Part shown: positions 1-9,740 of the stretch, piece after piece | How positions within the stretch are numbered: position 1 is the first letter of the stretch | How the letters are laid out: every line of letters begins with the position of its first letter | Origin: JAIBJN01 sp963811635 | Lineage (GTDB): Bacteria; Actinomycetota; Thermoleophilia; Gaiellales; Gaiellaceae | Direction: 5' to 3' | NCBI GenBank assembly: GCA_963811635.1 | Contig: CAWESB010000002.1 | Location: 1-64,000, forward strand | Length of the DNA stretch: 64,000 bases | Made by a program: the position numbers and the translations under genes | Notes under the pieces: model-generated | The model's input: the letters and a program-made list of their open reading frames with translations, nothing else | The model's database searches: none | Told to the model about the DNA's origin: nothing

Positions 1-285
1 CCGCTCGTAGAAGCGCGTGCGGATGCGGGCGAGCGAACGGAGCGCAACGTCATGGGAGGAGATCCGCTCGAGGTAGCGCGCCAACGGCCGGGCGAGCGCG
101 AAGAAGCGCACGACGACGATGGTCACCGTCAGCGCCAGGATCGGCGGCTGCTCCGCGGCGCGCGAGATCAGGTAGCCGGAGGCGGCCATCAGCCCGATCC
201 CGAAGCAGGTCGCGAGCGCCCCGAGCAGGATCGCCGGCGCGACCCGCCGCGCCGGAACGCCGGCGAAGGCCGAGAGCTGCCGCAC
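1..285 (-). CDS. cydC: CydC, ABC exporter subunit (N-terminal part; runs off left edge)
   Basis: The visible 95 residues are the N-terminal membrane part of CydC, which with CydD forms the heterodimeric ABC exporter of reduced thiols (cysteine/glutathione) needed to assemble cytochrome bd. A first membrane helix around residues 18-40 (GLMAASGYLISRAAEQPP) is followed by a second with VRFFALARPLARYLER, both typical of CydC. The GTG start lies 5 nt after the cydD stop, which fits translational coupling in a cydABDC operon. The ATPase half lies outside the window. Confidence is high from the family-specific AAEQPP motif and from gene order. Confidence 0.9.
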   Translation of the reverse strand, partial: MRQLSAFAGVPARRVAPAILLGALATCFGIGLMAASGYLISRAAEQPPILALTVTIVVVRFFALARPLARYLERISSHDVALRSLARIRTRFYER

Positions 286-290
286 GGTGC

Positions 291-1941
291 TCAGACCGGC
301 ACCTCCTCGGCGCCGAGCCGCACGACGCGGTCGGCGCGCGCCTCGAGCTCCGGGCGGTGGGTGACGAGCAGGACGGTCCGGCCGCCGAGCAGTCGCACCA
401 CGGCTTCGCCTACCGCGTCGGCGCTCGCCGGGTCGAGGTCGGCGGTCGGCTCGTCCAGGACGACGAGCGGGGCGTCGCGGAGGAATGCTCGCGCGAGGGC
501 GATCCGCCGGACCTGCCCCGCGGAGAGCGGCCGGCCGCCGTCGCCGACGACGGTGTCGTAGCCTCCGGGCAGCTCACGCACGAAGCCGTCGGCGGCCGCG
601 AGCCCGGCCGCGCGGCGAACGGTCTTGTCCGCGGCAGTGGGGTCGCCCAGGCGGATGTTGTCGGCGACCGTCCCGCGGAAGAGAGTCGGCCGTTGGGGCA
701 CCCACGCGATGGAGGCCCGCCAGCCGGCCGGGTCGCAGCCGGCAAGGTCGACCCCGCCGGCGGTCACGCGCCCGGCAGTCGGGTCGGCCAGGAGAAGGAG
801 CAGCGCGGCGACCGTGCTCTTGCCGGCACCGCTCGGGCCCGTGAGCGCGACCGTCTCACCCGGCTCGAGCTCGAGGTCGATCCCGGTGAGCACCGGCGCG
901 GGCCGCGCGGGGTACGTGAAGGAGACGCCCTCGAGCCGCACGGCGACGTCGCGCGGGCTCGGCGGACTCGGCCCACCGCGGGGACGTTCGGTCGCTTCGC
1001 TGAGGTCGAGCAGGCGCTCGCCGACCGCGAGGCCGTCGGCGCTCGCGTGGTACTGCGCCGCCAGATTCCGGAGCGGGAGGTACAGCTCGGGCGCGAGCAC
1101 CAGCACGGTCAGGCCGGCCTCGAGTCCGAGCCCGCCCCCGAGCGAGGCGAACGCCGACAGTCACGGCCACGAGGGCGATCCCGAGCGTGGCCGCGAGCTC
1201 GAGCACGGTTCCGGAGAGAAACGCGACCCGGAGCGTGCCCATGGTCGCGCGCCGGTACTCGTCGCTGACCTGCTCGATCCGCTCGGCCTGCGGGCGGCCG
1301 CGGTTGAACGCGCGCAGGGTCGGCAGCCCGCGGACGACGTCCAGGAAGTGGGTGGAGAGCTGCCGGAGCGCCTCGCGCCGCTCGGCCGTGCGCCGCTCCG
1401 TGTAGCGGCCGATCAGCCACATGAACACGGGCACGAGCGGAAGCGTGAGCAGCATGATCCCGGCGGAGAGGAGGTCGATCGAGGCGACGAGGGCGAGCAC
1501 GGCGACCGGGACGACTGCCGCCAGCACGAGCTGCGGGAGGTAGCGGGCGAACGCGGTCTCGAGCGCGTCGACGCCGCCGACGGCGAACGTCGCCACCTCC
1601 GCGCTCTCGGTGCCGTCGAGGGCGGCCGGCCGGTCGCGGAGCCGCCGCTCGACGACGTCCAGGCGCAGCTCGGAGAGTGCGCTCGCCGCCGCCCGGCGCC
1701 CGGCCACTTCGAAGCCCCAGGCGGCCGCTCCGCGGCACGCCGCCACGACGACGAGGAGAACGAGCGGGGTGAGAAGCTCTCCGAGGGAGGCGCCGGCGAA
1801 GCCCCGAGCCGCGACGCGGGCGAGCAGCACCGCCTGGGCGAGGACGAGGAGGGCGGCAACGACCCCCAGGACCGCGTCGATCCCGAGCATGACGCGCACG
1901 GCCCGCGCGCGATGGACCAGGCGCGGGTCGAGCGGCCCCAT
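291..1941 (-). CDS. cydD: CydD, ABC exporter subunit with an apparent frameshift
   Basis: CydD pairs with CydC as the ABC exporter for cytochrome bd assembly. The N-terminal half (1941 down to about 1137) carries the six-helix membrane domain. The C-terminal half carries Walker A GPSGAGKST, the signature PLSAGQVRR and Walker B LVVLDEPTADLD. The two halves lie in different frames. They join cleanly if one base is removed from the C5 run at 1135-1139, giving RLARGGLGLEAGLTVLVLAPE across the junction. The repaired protein is about 549 residues, the normal length. The ATG start is 7 nt after the cydB stop. I infer an assembly indel rather than a dead gene, because both halves are well conserved. 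Confidence 0.88.
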
Positions 1942-1948
1942 CTGCGGC

Positions 1949-2998
1949 CTAGCCTTCGGTCTTCCGGGCGAGCAGGTCGACCGGGCTCCCCGGCGGCTCC
2001 TCGAAGCCGAGGCGACCGCGGAAGACGTGGTACGTCCAGGCCTGGTAGAGGATGATGACCGGCGTCACGAGGAGGGCGACCACGGTCATCACCTTGAGCG
2101 TGTAGTGCGCGGAGGAAGCGTTGTCGACGGTGAGGCTGTTGGCGAAGTCGTTGCTGGCGACCATGACGCGGGGGTAGAGGCTCGTGAAGATCGTTGCCAC
2201 GACGAGGAAGGCGCCGGCGGCGGTGAGCACGAACGCCCAGCCGCTGCGGGCGAGCCGGACGCAGACGACGGCGCCGAGCAATGCGACGATCGCGAGCAGC
2301 GCGGGCAGCAGCGGCGGGAAGACGTCCTTGTCGTTGCGGTCGACCGCGACCGCGACCGTCCAGATCAGGAATCCCGCGCCGACGACGGCCGCCGCGATCG
2401 AGAGCCGACCTGCGGCCGCGGCGGCACGCCGGCACAGCTCGCCGGTCGTGCGCAGCGTGAGGTAGGTCGCGCCGTGGAACGCGAACAGCAGCACGACCGC
2501 GACCCCGCCGAGCAGCGTGTACAGGTTGAAGAGGTCCCAGAAGCTCCCGTCGAAGTCCCCGCTGGAGTTGATCGGCACGCCGTAGAGCAGGTTCGAGAAC
2601 GCGACACCCCAGATCAGGGCGATGCCGAGGCTGCCGATCGTGTTCGCCCAGGCCCAGAGCCCGAGCCAGCGCGAGTGCTCGTGCCGCTCGCGCCAGTCGA
2701 ACGAGACCACGCGCACGATCAGGAACACGAGCAGCAGGAGCAGCGCGATGTAGAAGCCGGAGAACATCGTCGCGTACCAGGCCGGGAAGGCCGCGAACAA
2801 CGAGGCGCCGGCGATCACGAGCCACACCTCGTTGCCGTCCCACACGGGGCCGATCGAGCGGAACATCACACCGCGCTCCTCCTCGTTGCGCGGCAGGAAC
2901 GGCAGCAGCAGCCCGACGCCCAAGTCGAAGCCCTCGAGCACGAAGTACGCGCCGAAGAAGAAGGCGATCAGGCAGAACCAGAGATCTTGCAGGTCCAT
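1949..2998 (-). CDS. cydB: Cytochrome bd ubiquinol/menaquinol oxidase subunit II
   Basis: CydB is the second membrane subunit of the bd-type quinol oxidase, a high-affinity terminal oxidase used at low oxygen. The protein (349 aa) starts MDLQDLWFCLIAFFFGAYFV, the family's N-terminus, and continues with the conserved GFDLGVG. WDGNEVWLV and eight to nine hydrophobic helices follow. I chose the ATG at 2998 over an in-frame one at 3040 because the extra residues are charged and not part of the family, and because 2998 lies one base after the cydA stop. It sits in a cydA-cydB-cydD-cydC order. Confidence 0.95.
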   Translation of the reverse strand: MDLQDLWFCLIAFFFGAYFVLEGFDLGVGLLLPFLPRNEEERGVMFRSIGPVWDGNEVWLVIAGASLFAAFPAWYATMFSGFYIALLLLLVFLIVRVVSFDWRERHEHSRWLGLWAWANTIGSLGIALIWGVAFSNLLYGVPINSSGDFDGSFWDLFNLYTLLGGVAVVLLFAFHGATYLTLRTTGELCRRAAAAAGRLSIAAAVVGAGFLIWTVAVAVDRNDKDVFPPLLPALLAIVALLGAVVCVRLARSGWAFVLTAAGAFLVVATIFTSLYPRVMVASNDFANSLTVDNASSAHYTLKVMTVVALLVTPVIILYQAWTYHVFRGRLGFEEPPGSPVDLLARKTEG

Positions 2999-2999
2999 C

Positions 3000-4403
3000 T
3001 CAGTATCCGGTCGCAGGCATCGCGGTCTCTCCGGTCTCATCGCGGTCGAGCTCGGGCGGGTCGAGCTTCGCGTAGCGGCGCATCAGCCAGATGTCGAGCA
3101 CCAGCAGCAGCAGGTAGAGGCCGACGAACACGGTGAGGCTGAACGCGAGCATGGTCGAGGAGACGGCGGGCGAGTGCGCGTCCGCGGTCTTGAGCAGGCC
3201 CTGCACGATCCACGGCTGCCGGCCCATCTCGGTCAGGATCCAACCCGCCGTCGCGGCGATGAACGGAAACGCGATCGCGACGATCGCCGTCCAATGGAAC
3301 CAGCGCGCCCGCTCGAGCTTCTGCTTCCAGTAGAGCCAGGCGCCGACGGCGGCCACGAGGAGCATCAGCACCCCCAGGAAGGCCATCACCCGCATCGACC
3401 AGTAGATCACGCGCACGTTCGGCATGTAGTTGCCGGGGCCGTACTTGCTCTGCTCCTGCGCCTGGAGCTCATTGAGGCCCTGTACCTCACCGTCGAACGA
3501 GCCGGTGGCCATGTACGAGAGGACTCGCGGGACCGTGATCGAGAAGCTGGGTGTTTGATCCTGCTCGGTGAACCCGCCGATCTGGAAGAGCGAGAAGCCG
3601 CAGGGCTGGCAGGTGTCCCACTGCGCCTCGGAGGCGGCGATCTTCATGCCCTGCGCGCTCGTCACGGCCTCGCCGAAGCGGTTGCCGACGACGAGCTGGA
3701 GGAGCGTGACCGGCACCGCCACGATCAGCGCCAGCTTCGCCGCCTTCAGGAAGAGGTCGACGTCCTTGCCGCGCAGGAAGTGCCAGCAGCAGACGCCCAG
3801 CATGACGATCGACCCGAAGATCAGACCGGCGAGGATCGTGTGCAGGTACGCGCGGAGCGCGAACCCGTTGGACAGAAGCGCCCAAACGCTCGTGAGCTGC
3901 GCCTCGCCGTTCACGATCTTGTACCCGACAGGGTGCTGCATCCACGAGTTCGCGACCAGGATGAAGAACGCCGACATCCACGATCCGGCCACGGCGATCC
4001 ACAGCGTCGCCAGGTGCACGCGCGGCGACAGGCGGTTCCAGCCGAAGATCCAGAGACCGAGGAACGTCGCCTCGAGCATGAACGCTGCGAGCCCCTCCAT
4101 CGCGAGCGGTGCGCCGAAGACGTTGCCGACGAACTTCGCGTAGACCGACCAGTTCATCCCGAACTCGAACTCCTGGACGAGGCCGGTGGCGACGCCGATC
4201 GCGAAGTTGATCAGGAAGAGCGTGCCGAAGAAGTGCGTCAGCCGAAGCCAGCGCTCGTCCCGCGTCCGGTGCCACATGGTCTGCATGACCGCGACGAGCG
4301 GCCCCAGCCCGAGCGTCAGCGGCACGAAGAAGAAGTGGTAGATCGAGGTCGTCGCGAACTGGATGCGAGCGAGATCGACCGTCGAGATCGCGAGCGTGCT
4401 CAT
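3000..4403 (-). CDS. cydA: Cytochrome bd quinol oxidase subunit I
   Basis: CydA holds the hemes b558, b595 and d and the quinol site of bd oxidase. The 467-residue protein shows the heme ligands at the expected places: His23 (SIYHFFFVPLT), His188 (AYLHTILAG) and Met393 next to GRQPW (394-398). The acidic proton-path residues are Glu103 and Glu111. The Q-loop is short, as in most non-enterobacterial enzymes. It heads cydABDC; only 52 nt separate it from the epimerase-like gene upstream, so it may be read through from the MFS promoter near 6936. A degenerate copy of the window's recurrent palindrome lies at 4405-4422, against the start codon. Confidence 0.96.
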   Translation of the reverse strand: MSTLAISTVDLARIQFATTSIYHFFFVPLTLGLGPLVAVMQTMWHRTRDERWLRLTHFFGTLFLINFAIGVATGLVQEFEFGMNWSVYAKFVGNVFGAPLAMEGLAAFMLEATFLGLWIFGWNRLSPRVHLATLWIAVAGSWMSAFFILVANSWMQHPVGYKIVNGEAQLTSVWALLSNGFALRAYLHTILAGLIFGSIVMLGVCCWHFLRGKDVDLFLKAAKLALIVAVPVTLLQLVVGNRFGEAVTSAQGMKIAASEAQWDTCQPCGFSLFQIGGFTEQDQTPSFSITVPRVLSYMATGSFDGEVQGLNELQAQEQSKYGPGNYMPNVRVIYWSMRVMAFLGVLMLLVAAVGAWLYWKQKLERARWFHWTAIVAIAFPFIAATAGWILTEMGRQPWIVQGLLKTADAHSPAVSSTMLAFSLTVFVGLYLLLLVLDIWLMRRYAKLDPPELDRDETGETAMPATGY

Positions 4404-4455
4404 CGCATCACCGTCGGCATGCTTTCACGGGTCCGTGGATCTCGCCCGAGGCTGC

Positions 4456-5365
4456 TCATCCCGGAACGATCCCCCAGGCGCTGACGCAGCTTTCCCCGGG
4501 CTCGAGCCGGACGAGGTCCTCCCCGGTCCTGAAGGCGTTGGCGGGGCAGGTCATCGGCTCGACGGCGATGCTCCGGCGCCGGACGTCGGGAAGCGGGTCG
4601 CCCGTGAAGAGCTGCACGTAGCGGTAGCTCTCGTCGAGCCAGACCGTCACTCCCTCGCGACTCGCCGGGTCCCGCAGCTCGACGCGCGCGCGTCCATCCT
4701 CCCCCCGCTCCAGGTCGGTGAACGCGTCGTCGAGCGTCGGTCTCGCCGATCTCCCGCGGACGGCGGAAGTCGTACGCGGTCCCCTCGACGGGCTCTCGCC
4801 CGCGCGGGATGCCGCGCTCGTCCTCGATCAGGACCGTCCGCCCCGGCGCCCTCAGCACCAGCGAGTCGACCACGGGGGTGCCGAGCGTCAGGTACGGATG
4901 CTGGCCGCTCCCGAACGGGCACGGCTCCGCACCGACGTTCGTGGCGGTCGTCTGCACCCGCAGTCCGCCCTCGGAGAGCGAGTACTCGACGCTCAGGGAG
5001 AGCGTGAACGGGTATCCGGGCCGAGGCTCGAGGACGTGCTCCATCACGACCCTGTGTGGCTCCCGCGCGGCGGCCGTCCAGGCCTCCGAGCGCACGAGGC
5101 CGTGGATCGCGTTGCGCCGCTCCGGCTCCGTCAGCGGGAGCTGGTGTGAGCGCCCGTCGAACTCGTAGGCGCCGTCCTCGAGCCGGTTCGGCCAGGGCAT
5201 CAGAAGCTGCCCGCGGCCCGAGGGGATCGGCTCGTCCGGCGCGTAGCTGTCGAGCAGCTCCCGCCCGCCGGCCGAGTACGAGCGCAGCCCCCCGCCGATC
5301 TCCACGACCGTGACGCGCTGGTCGCCGAACGCGATCTCGAACTGCTCGCCGGACGATTCGCTCAC
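4456..5365 (-). CDS. Aldose 1-epimerase (galactose mutarotase) family protein, apparent frameshift
   Basis: This family interconverts alpha and beta anomers of aldoses. The N-terminal part has the family pattern (LLMPWPNRLEDGAYEFDG, NAIHGLVRSEAW, FGSGQHPYLTLG). The C-terminal part (YRYVQLFTGDPLP, RSIAVEPMTCPANAFRTGED) is in another frame. Removing one base near 4737-4742 joins them as IGETTLDDAFTDLERGEDG, which fits the family's conserved AFTDL. The GTG start at 5365 comes 20 nt after the MFS stop. The stop is at 4456, 52 nt before cydA. The neighbouring sugar transporter suggests it conditions an imported sugar. An assembly indel is the likely cause of the shift. Confidence 0.78.
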
Positions 5366-5384
5366 GCGGCGGCGCTGCGCCGTG

Positions 5385-6866
5385 TCATGCAGTGGTCTCC
5401 TCCGCGGTCGAGGTGAGCGGTTTCGTGATCTCCTCGAGCGATTTCCCTTCGGCATTGATCCCGAAGATCAGCTCGATGATCCCGCCGAAGACCATGATTC
5501 CGCCTCCGATCACGTACCCGACGAAGAGCGCCGTCGGGTTCGTGCCGTCGCCGATCAGCCAGCCGTACAGGGCCGGCCCGAACGCGCCGAAGATCTGCGC
5601 GATCGCGAAGAAGACCGCGATCGCCTCGGCCCGGATCTCGATCGGCCACGTCTCGCTGACCGTGAGGTAGGCCGCGCTGGCCCCCGCGGAGGCGAAGAAG
5701 AAGATCACGATCCAGCAGAAGGTCTGCGTGTTCGCTGTGAGGTCGCCGTTGTCGAAGAGCCAGCCGCTGATCGCGAGCAGGACGCCCGAGATGATGTAGG
5801 TACCCGAGATCATCGGCTTTCGTCCCACGCTGTCGAAGAGCGGGCCGAGCAGGAGCGGCCCGCACAGATTGCCGACCGCGAAGGCGAGGCCGTAGAGCGG
5901 CACCTTGTCCGCGCTGACGTCGTAGAACTGGACGAGCACGAGCCCGTACGTGAAGTAGATCGCGTTGTACAGGAACGACTGCGTGATCATCAGCGTTGCA
6001 CCGAGGATCGCCCGCTTCGGGTACGTGCGGAAGACGAGACGCAGGAACGTGATGTAGCCGTACCGCTTCTCGGGAGCGAGCTCGGTCGCCTGCGAGTCGT
6101 CGACGGGCTCGAGCTCTTGTCCTCCCTCCCGCGCGATCTCCTCGATCTTTGCAAGCTCGCGCTCGGCCTCTTCGACGCGGCCGTGCGTCATGAGCCAGCG
6201 AGGGCTCTCGGGGAGGGTGCGGCCGACGAAGATGACGACGAGCGCGAGCACCGGCCCGAGGAGGAAGGCCAGACGCCACCCGACGTCGGGTGCAAACAGG
6301 TTCAGGAAGACGAGGGAGGCGAACGAGCCGAGGATCGCCCCTGCCCAGTAGCTCCCGTTGATCCAGATGTCGACGCGCCCGCGGTACTTCGACGGCATCA
6401 TCTCGTCGATCGCGGAGTTGATGGCCGCGTACTGGCCGCCGATGCCCATCCCCGCGATGAAACGCGTGCCGTAGAAGTAGACGAGCCACAGCCAGCCGCC
6501 GTCGTTCACCGTGAACGCGGCGAGCCCCGTGCCGAACAGGTACAGGAGCAGGGTGACGATCAGCAGGCGTTTGCGGCCGAGCTGGTCGGAGAGTCGTCCG
6601 AAAACAAGCGCACCGACCACCTCGCCGATCAGGTACACGGAGGCGATCAGGCCGACCTGGCTCGAGGTCATGTCGAGCGTGTCGGGCTGAATGAGCACGC
6701 CCGTCACGGAGCTCGAGATCGTGATCTGCAGGCCGTCGAGGATCCACGCGGACCCGAGGCCGATGACCATGCGCGTGTGGAACTTCGACCAGCCCAGCCG
6801 GTCGAGTCGGGCCGGAACGGTGCTGCGAATCGTCTTCGGCTCTGCCGTGCTGGCGCTGGCGCTCAC
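5385..6866 (-). CDS. MFS transporter, sugar-porter-like
   Basis: A 493-residue major-facilitator permease with about 12 helices. MFS signature loops are visible: GRLSDQLGRKRLL after helix 2 and PESPRWL before the central loop, the latter typical of the sugar-porter (SP) and metabolite:H+ symporter branches. Helix 4-5 carries RFIAGMGIGGQYAAINSAIDEMMP. The GTG start has an AAGGAG Shine-Dalgarno 5 nt upstream. It heads a minus-strand train with the epimerase-like gene and cydABDC. A perfect copy of the recurrent 17-bp palindrome sits 70 bp upstream (6936-6952). The substrate cannot be told from sequence; a sugar is a guess from family and neighbour. Confidence 0.85.
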   Translation of the reverse strand: MSASASTAEPKTIRSTVPARLDRLGWSKFHTRMVIGLGSAWILDGLQITISSSVTGVLIQPDTLDMTSSQVGLIASVYLIGEVVGALVFGRLSDQLGRKRLLIVTLLLYLFGTGLAAFTVNDGGWLWLVYFYGTRFIAGMGIGGQYAAINSAIDEMMPSKYRGRVDIWINGSYWAGAILGSFASLVFLNLFAPDVGWRLAFLLGPVLALVVIFVGRTLPESPRWLMTHGRVEEAERELAKIEEIAREGGQELEPVDDSQATELAPEKRYGYITFLRLVFRTYPKRAILGATLMITQSFLYNAIYFTYGLVLVQFYDVSADKVPLYGLAFAVGNLCGPLLLGPLFDSVGRKPMISGTYIISGVLLAISGWLFDNGDLTANTQTFCWIVIFFFASAGASAAYLTVSETWPIEIRAEAIAVFFAIAQIFGAFGPALYGWLIGDGTNPTALFVGYVIGGGIMVFGGIIELIFGINAEGKSLEEITKPLTSTAEETTA

Positions 6867-6935
6867 CGGGGTCTCCTTCTCAGGGTCGTCCAGCTGAGAT
6901 CGGCCAATTTGACACCGTCGTACCGGTTGCTCGCA

Positions 6936-6952
6936 TCATCCCGATGGGATGA
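6936..6952 (-). promoter_or_regulatory. Palindromic operator candidate, copy 1 (MFS-epimerase-cyd train)
   Basis: TCATCCC-GAT-GGGATGA on the plus strand, a perfect 7-3-7 palindrome. It is in the 89-bp gap between the MFS gene starting at 6866 and the end of the next gene at 6956. Read toward the gene it is followed by TGC, as is copy 2. Function is inferred from recurrence at eight gene heads in the window. Confidence 0.65.
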
Positions 6953-6955
6953 ACG

Positions 6956-8164
6956 TCAGCGGCCCGCATGGCCAAGATCTGGATGCAGCGACGCCGGGCT
7001 CGGCCGCCGGCGGGCCACCGCGAACGACCACACTCCCATGCCGGCGGCGATCGCGGCCGCGACGGCGTAGATCGTCGGGAGGCCGACGCCGCCGTCGAGG
7101 AGCGGGCCGACGCCGAAGGCCGCGATGCCGTAGCCGAGCTGGTAGAAGGCGATCACACCGCCCGCCGTCGCCGCCGCGAACGCCTTGAGCTCCTCCTGGC
7201 CGAAGCTGATCGTCAGGGGAAGAAGCGCCGAGCAGCCCAGCCCGGCGAGGCCGAAGGCGAGCACGCCGAGCGCCGGCTCGTCGGGGAGGACGGCGATGAA
7301 CACGAAGGCGCCGGCGAGCACGAACGGGAGCAGATGGAAGGTCAGGCGCGAAGGGAACCGCCGCTGGATCGCGGCGAAGAGGACCCGGCCGACGGTGACC
7401 ATCCCCCAGAACGCGGTGAGGGCCAGGGCCGCCTCGGTCGTCGACGCGCCCAGCTCGTCGGTCATGTCCAGCTGCGACCAGTTGCCGTTGAGGGTCTCGC
7501 AGATGCCGTAGAGCACGGCGAAGCCCGCGTAGACCCAGAAGCGAGCGGGAATCCCGGTCGCCGGCCGCGCGGCCGCCGCGCCGGCCGTCTCGACCCGCAG
7601 CGGCAGCCGCAGGCTGACGGCCACGAGCGCGGCCAGCAGGATCGCCGACGTCACCGGCAGCCCCCACCAGAACCCCAGGCCGACGAAGACGGCGACGAAC
7701 ACGGGCGCCAGCACGGTGCCGAGCCCCAGCAGGGCGTTGAGGACGAGGATCGAGCGGTCGACCGCGGCAGGGTGAAACGCGGCGGCGAACGTGTTCAGGG
7801 TGGGCACGGCGAGGCCGAAACCGGCGCCCAGGCTCGCCGTGGCCAGAAGCAGCAGCCAGTACGCGATCGCGTCCTCCGCGATGAACGAGCTGACGATCAG
7901 AAGAGCCATCGCGACGAGGCTGGCGGCGAGGCCCACCAGGTAGACGCGCTTGGCGCCGAAGCGGCTGCTCAGGGATGCGCCCAGGAGGGCCGTGGTGATC
8001 GCCGCGACGACCTGAGGCAGGAACAGGGCCCCGTACTGCGTGCTCGAGAGGTCGTACTCCGACGGGTCGGTGAAGATCGTGCTCGCCGCCGGGAACGTGA
8101 CCAGGACGATGCCCTGCACGATGCCGGCCGCATAGACGGTCGTGTTCTCGTTCCTGGTCGCCAT
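6956..8164 (-). CDS. MFS transporter
   Basis: A 402-residue, 12-helix permease with an NNP/cyanate-permease-like look: FPAASTIFTDPSEYDLSSTQYG in the first loop, SSRFGAKRVYLVG after helix 2, then an alternation of Ala/Leu-rich helices. It follows the GMC oxidoreductase gene by 18 nt on the same strand and ends the ndh-zwf-GH15-GMC train. The ATG start at 8164 is the first plausible one. It may export or import a product of the sugar-oxidising enzymes next to it, but nothing in the sequence fixes a substrate. Confidence 0.82.
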   Translation of the reverse strand: MATRNENTTVYAAGIVQGIVLVTFPAASTIFTDPSEYDLSSTQYGALFLPQVVAAITTALLGASLSSRFGAKRVYLVGLAASLVAMALLIVSSFIAEDAIAYWLLLLATASLGAGFGLAVPTLNTFAAAFHPAAVDRSILVLNALLGLGTVLAPVFVAVFVGLGFWWGLPVTSAILLAALVAVSLRLPLRVETAGAAAARPATGIPARFWVYAGFAVLYGICETLNGNWSQLDMTDELGASTTEAALALTAFWGMVTVGRVLFAAIQRRFPSRLTFHLLPFVLAGAFVFIAVLPDEPALGVLAFGLAGLGCSALLPLTISFGQEELKAFAAATAGGVIAFYQLGYGIAAFGVGPLLDGGVGLPTIYAVAAAIAAGMGVWSFAVARRRPSPASLHPDLGHAGR

Positions 8165-8182
8165 CAGGCGTCCTGCCTCGAG

Positions 8183-9740
8183 CTACTCCAGACGAGTGAG
8201 CAGATGGTCTCCGACACGAAGCGCGTTCGCCATTGCCGTCAGGGCCGGGTTCACCGCGCCGATGCTCGGGAAGAAGCTCGTGTCGACGACGTAGAGGTTG
8301 TCCACCTCGTGGGCCTTGCAGTTGGTGTCGAGCACCGACGTGGCGGGATCCGCTCCGAAGCGGCAGGTCCCTGCCTGGTGCGCGCACCCGGCCACCGGGA
8401 TCTCGGTCTTCATGTACATGAAGCGGTGGATCAGGTGGCCCGGGTTCATGTCCAGCTGGCCGAGGATCGACTTCATCTTGTCGTAGAGCCGCTTCCTCGC
8501 CTCGGAGTTGGTCTCCGTGTAGCTGAGCGTCACCTTGCCGTCACCATCGACGGTGACGCGGTTGTCCGGGCTGGGCAGGTCTTCGGTCGAGAGCCAGAAG
8601 TCGATCGCGTGGCGCGCGACCCGCTCGAGCGTCCACTCGGGTGCGAGCTTCGTCTCCCCGGGCTTCTCGCCGCGGAACATCGGCGCCTGGGACTTGCCGA
8701 CCATCTGGATGTTCCCGAGCGGGAACTCGAAGTCGTCGGCGCCGAAGTAGAAGTCGTTGAGCCCGAGGGTCTTCTGGTAGATGGTCGGGTTCTCCTCGCG
8801 CGAAAGGGCGAGCACGGCCTGGCTGTCGTGGAACATGAAGTTGCGCCCGACCTGGTCGGAGCCGTTCGCGAGGCCGTTCGGATGGGCGTCGCTCGCCGAC
8901 TCGAGCAGGAGCTTCGCCGAGTTCGCCGCGCCGCAGGAGACGACGACGACGTCGGCGGTCATCGTCTCGGCCTCGCCGTCGCGCTCGACGACGACGCCCG
9001 TGACGGCGGTGCCGGCCGGGTTCGTCTCCAGCTTCACCACGCGCGCGTCGGTGAGCAGGGTGACGTTCGGGTGCTCGAGCGCAGGGCGCACGCAGATCAC
9101 CTCGGCGTCGGACTTGGCGTGGAGGACGCAGGGGAAGCCGTCGCAGTTGGCGCAGCGGACGCACGTGCTGTAGGGCGGGTTCGCCTCGTCGAGCAGGATC
9201 CCGCACGGCGCGTGGAACGGGTGGTAGCCGGCACGCCGCCAGGTCGTCGGAGAGCTGCTGGATGCGGGGCTCGTGCGACACCGCCGGATGCGGGTAGTCG
9301 CCGCTCGCGTCCGGCTCGGTCGGGTCCTCGCCCCTGGCACCGTGCACCTGGTAGAGCTGCTCGGCCTGCGTGTAGTACGGCTCGAGCTCGTCGTAGGAGA
9401 TCGGCCAGGCGGGCGAGATGCCGTCGTGGTGGCGGAGCTCGCCGAAGTCCTCCCGGCGCAGCCGGTAGAGGGCCGCACCGTAGAGCTTGGTCGCGCCGCC
9501 GACGAAGTAGTGCACCTGGGGCTGGAACGGCTTGCCGTTGGCGTCGTACCACGTTTCCGGCGAGACGTAGCGGTTCTCGACGAAGACGCTCTGGGCGAGC
9601 CAGTTCTCCGGCTCGCGCGGGAGCCAGCCACCCCGCTCCAGCAGCAGGATGCGCTTTCCGGAGGGAGCGAGGCGGTGGGCGAGCGTTCCGCCCCCGGCGC
9701 CGCTTCCGATGATGATGACGTCGTACGAGCTCGCGCTCAT
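8183..9740 (-). CDS. GMC-family FAD-dependent oxidoreductase, apparent frameshift
   Basis: GMC enzymes oxidise alcohols and sugars using FAD. The N-terminus has the dinucleotide fold DVIIIGSGAGGGTLAHRLA. The middle has a Cys-rich loop (CVRCANCDGFPC). The C-terminus has the conserved GTCRFGADPATSVLD and YVVDTSFFPSIGAVNPALT, which carries the catalytic region. N- and C-parts lie in different frames and join as DDLARAGYHPFHAPCG if one G is dropped near 9228-9236. Repaired length is about 518 aa, normal. The ATG overlaps the stop of the GH15 gene by 4 nt (ATGA), so they are translationally coupled. The likely substrate is a sugar or polyol, judging from the neighbours. Confidence 0.83.

Noticed and set aside
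52..3136. Long plus-strand open frames opposite the cyd genes
   Set aside because: They are antisense to well-conserved genes and are Arg/Gly/Pro-rich, as expected from high-GC shadow frames.
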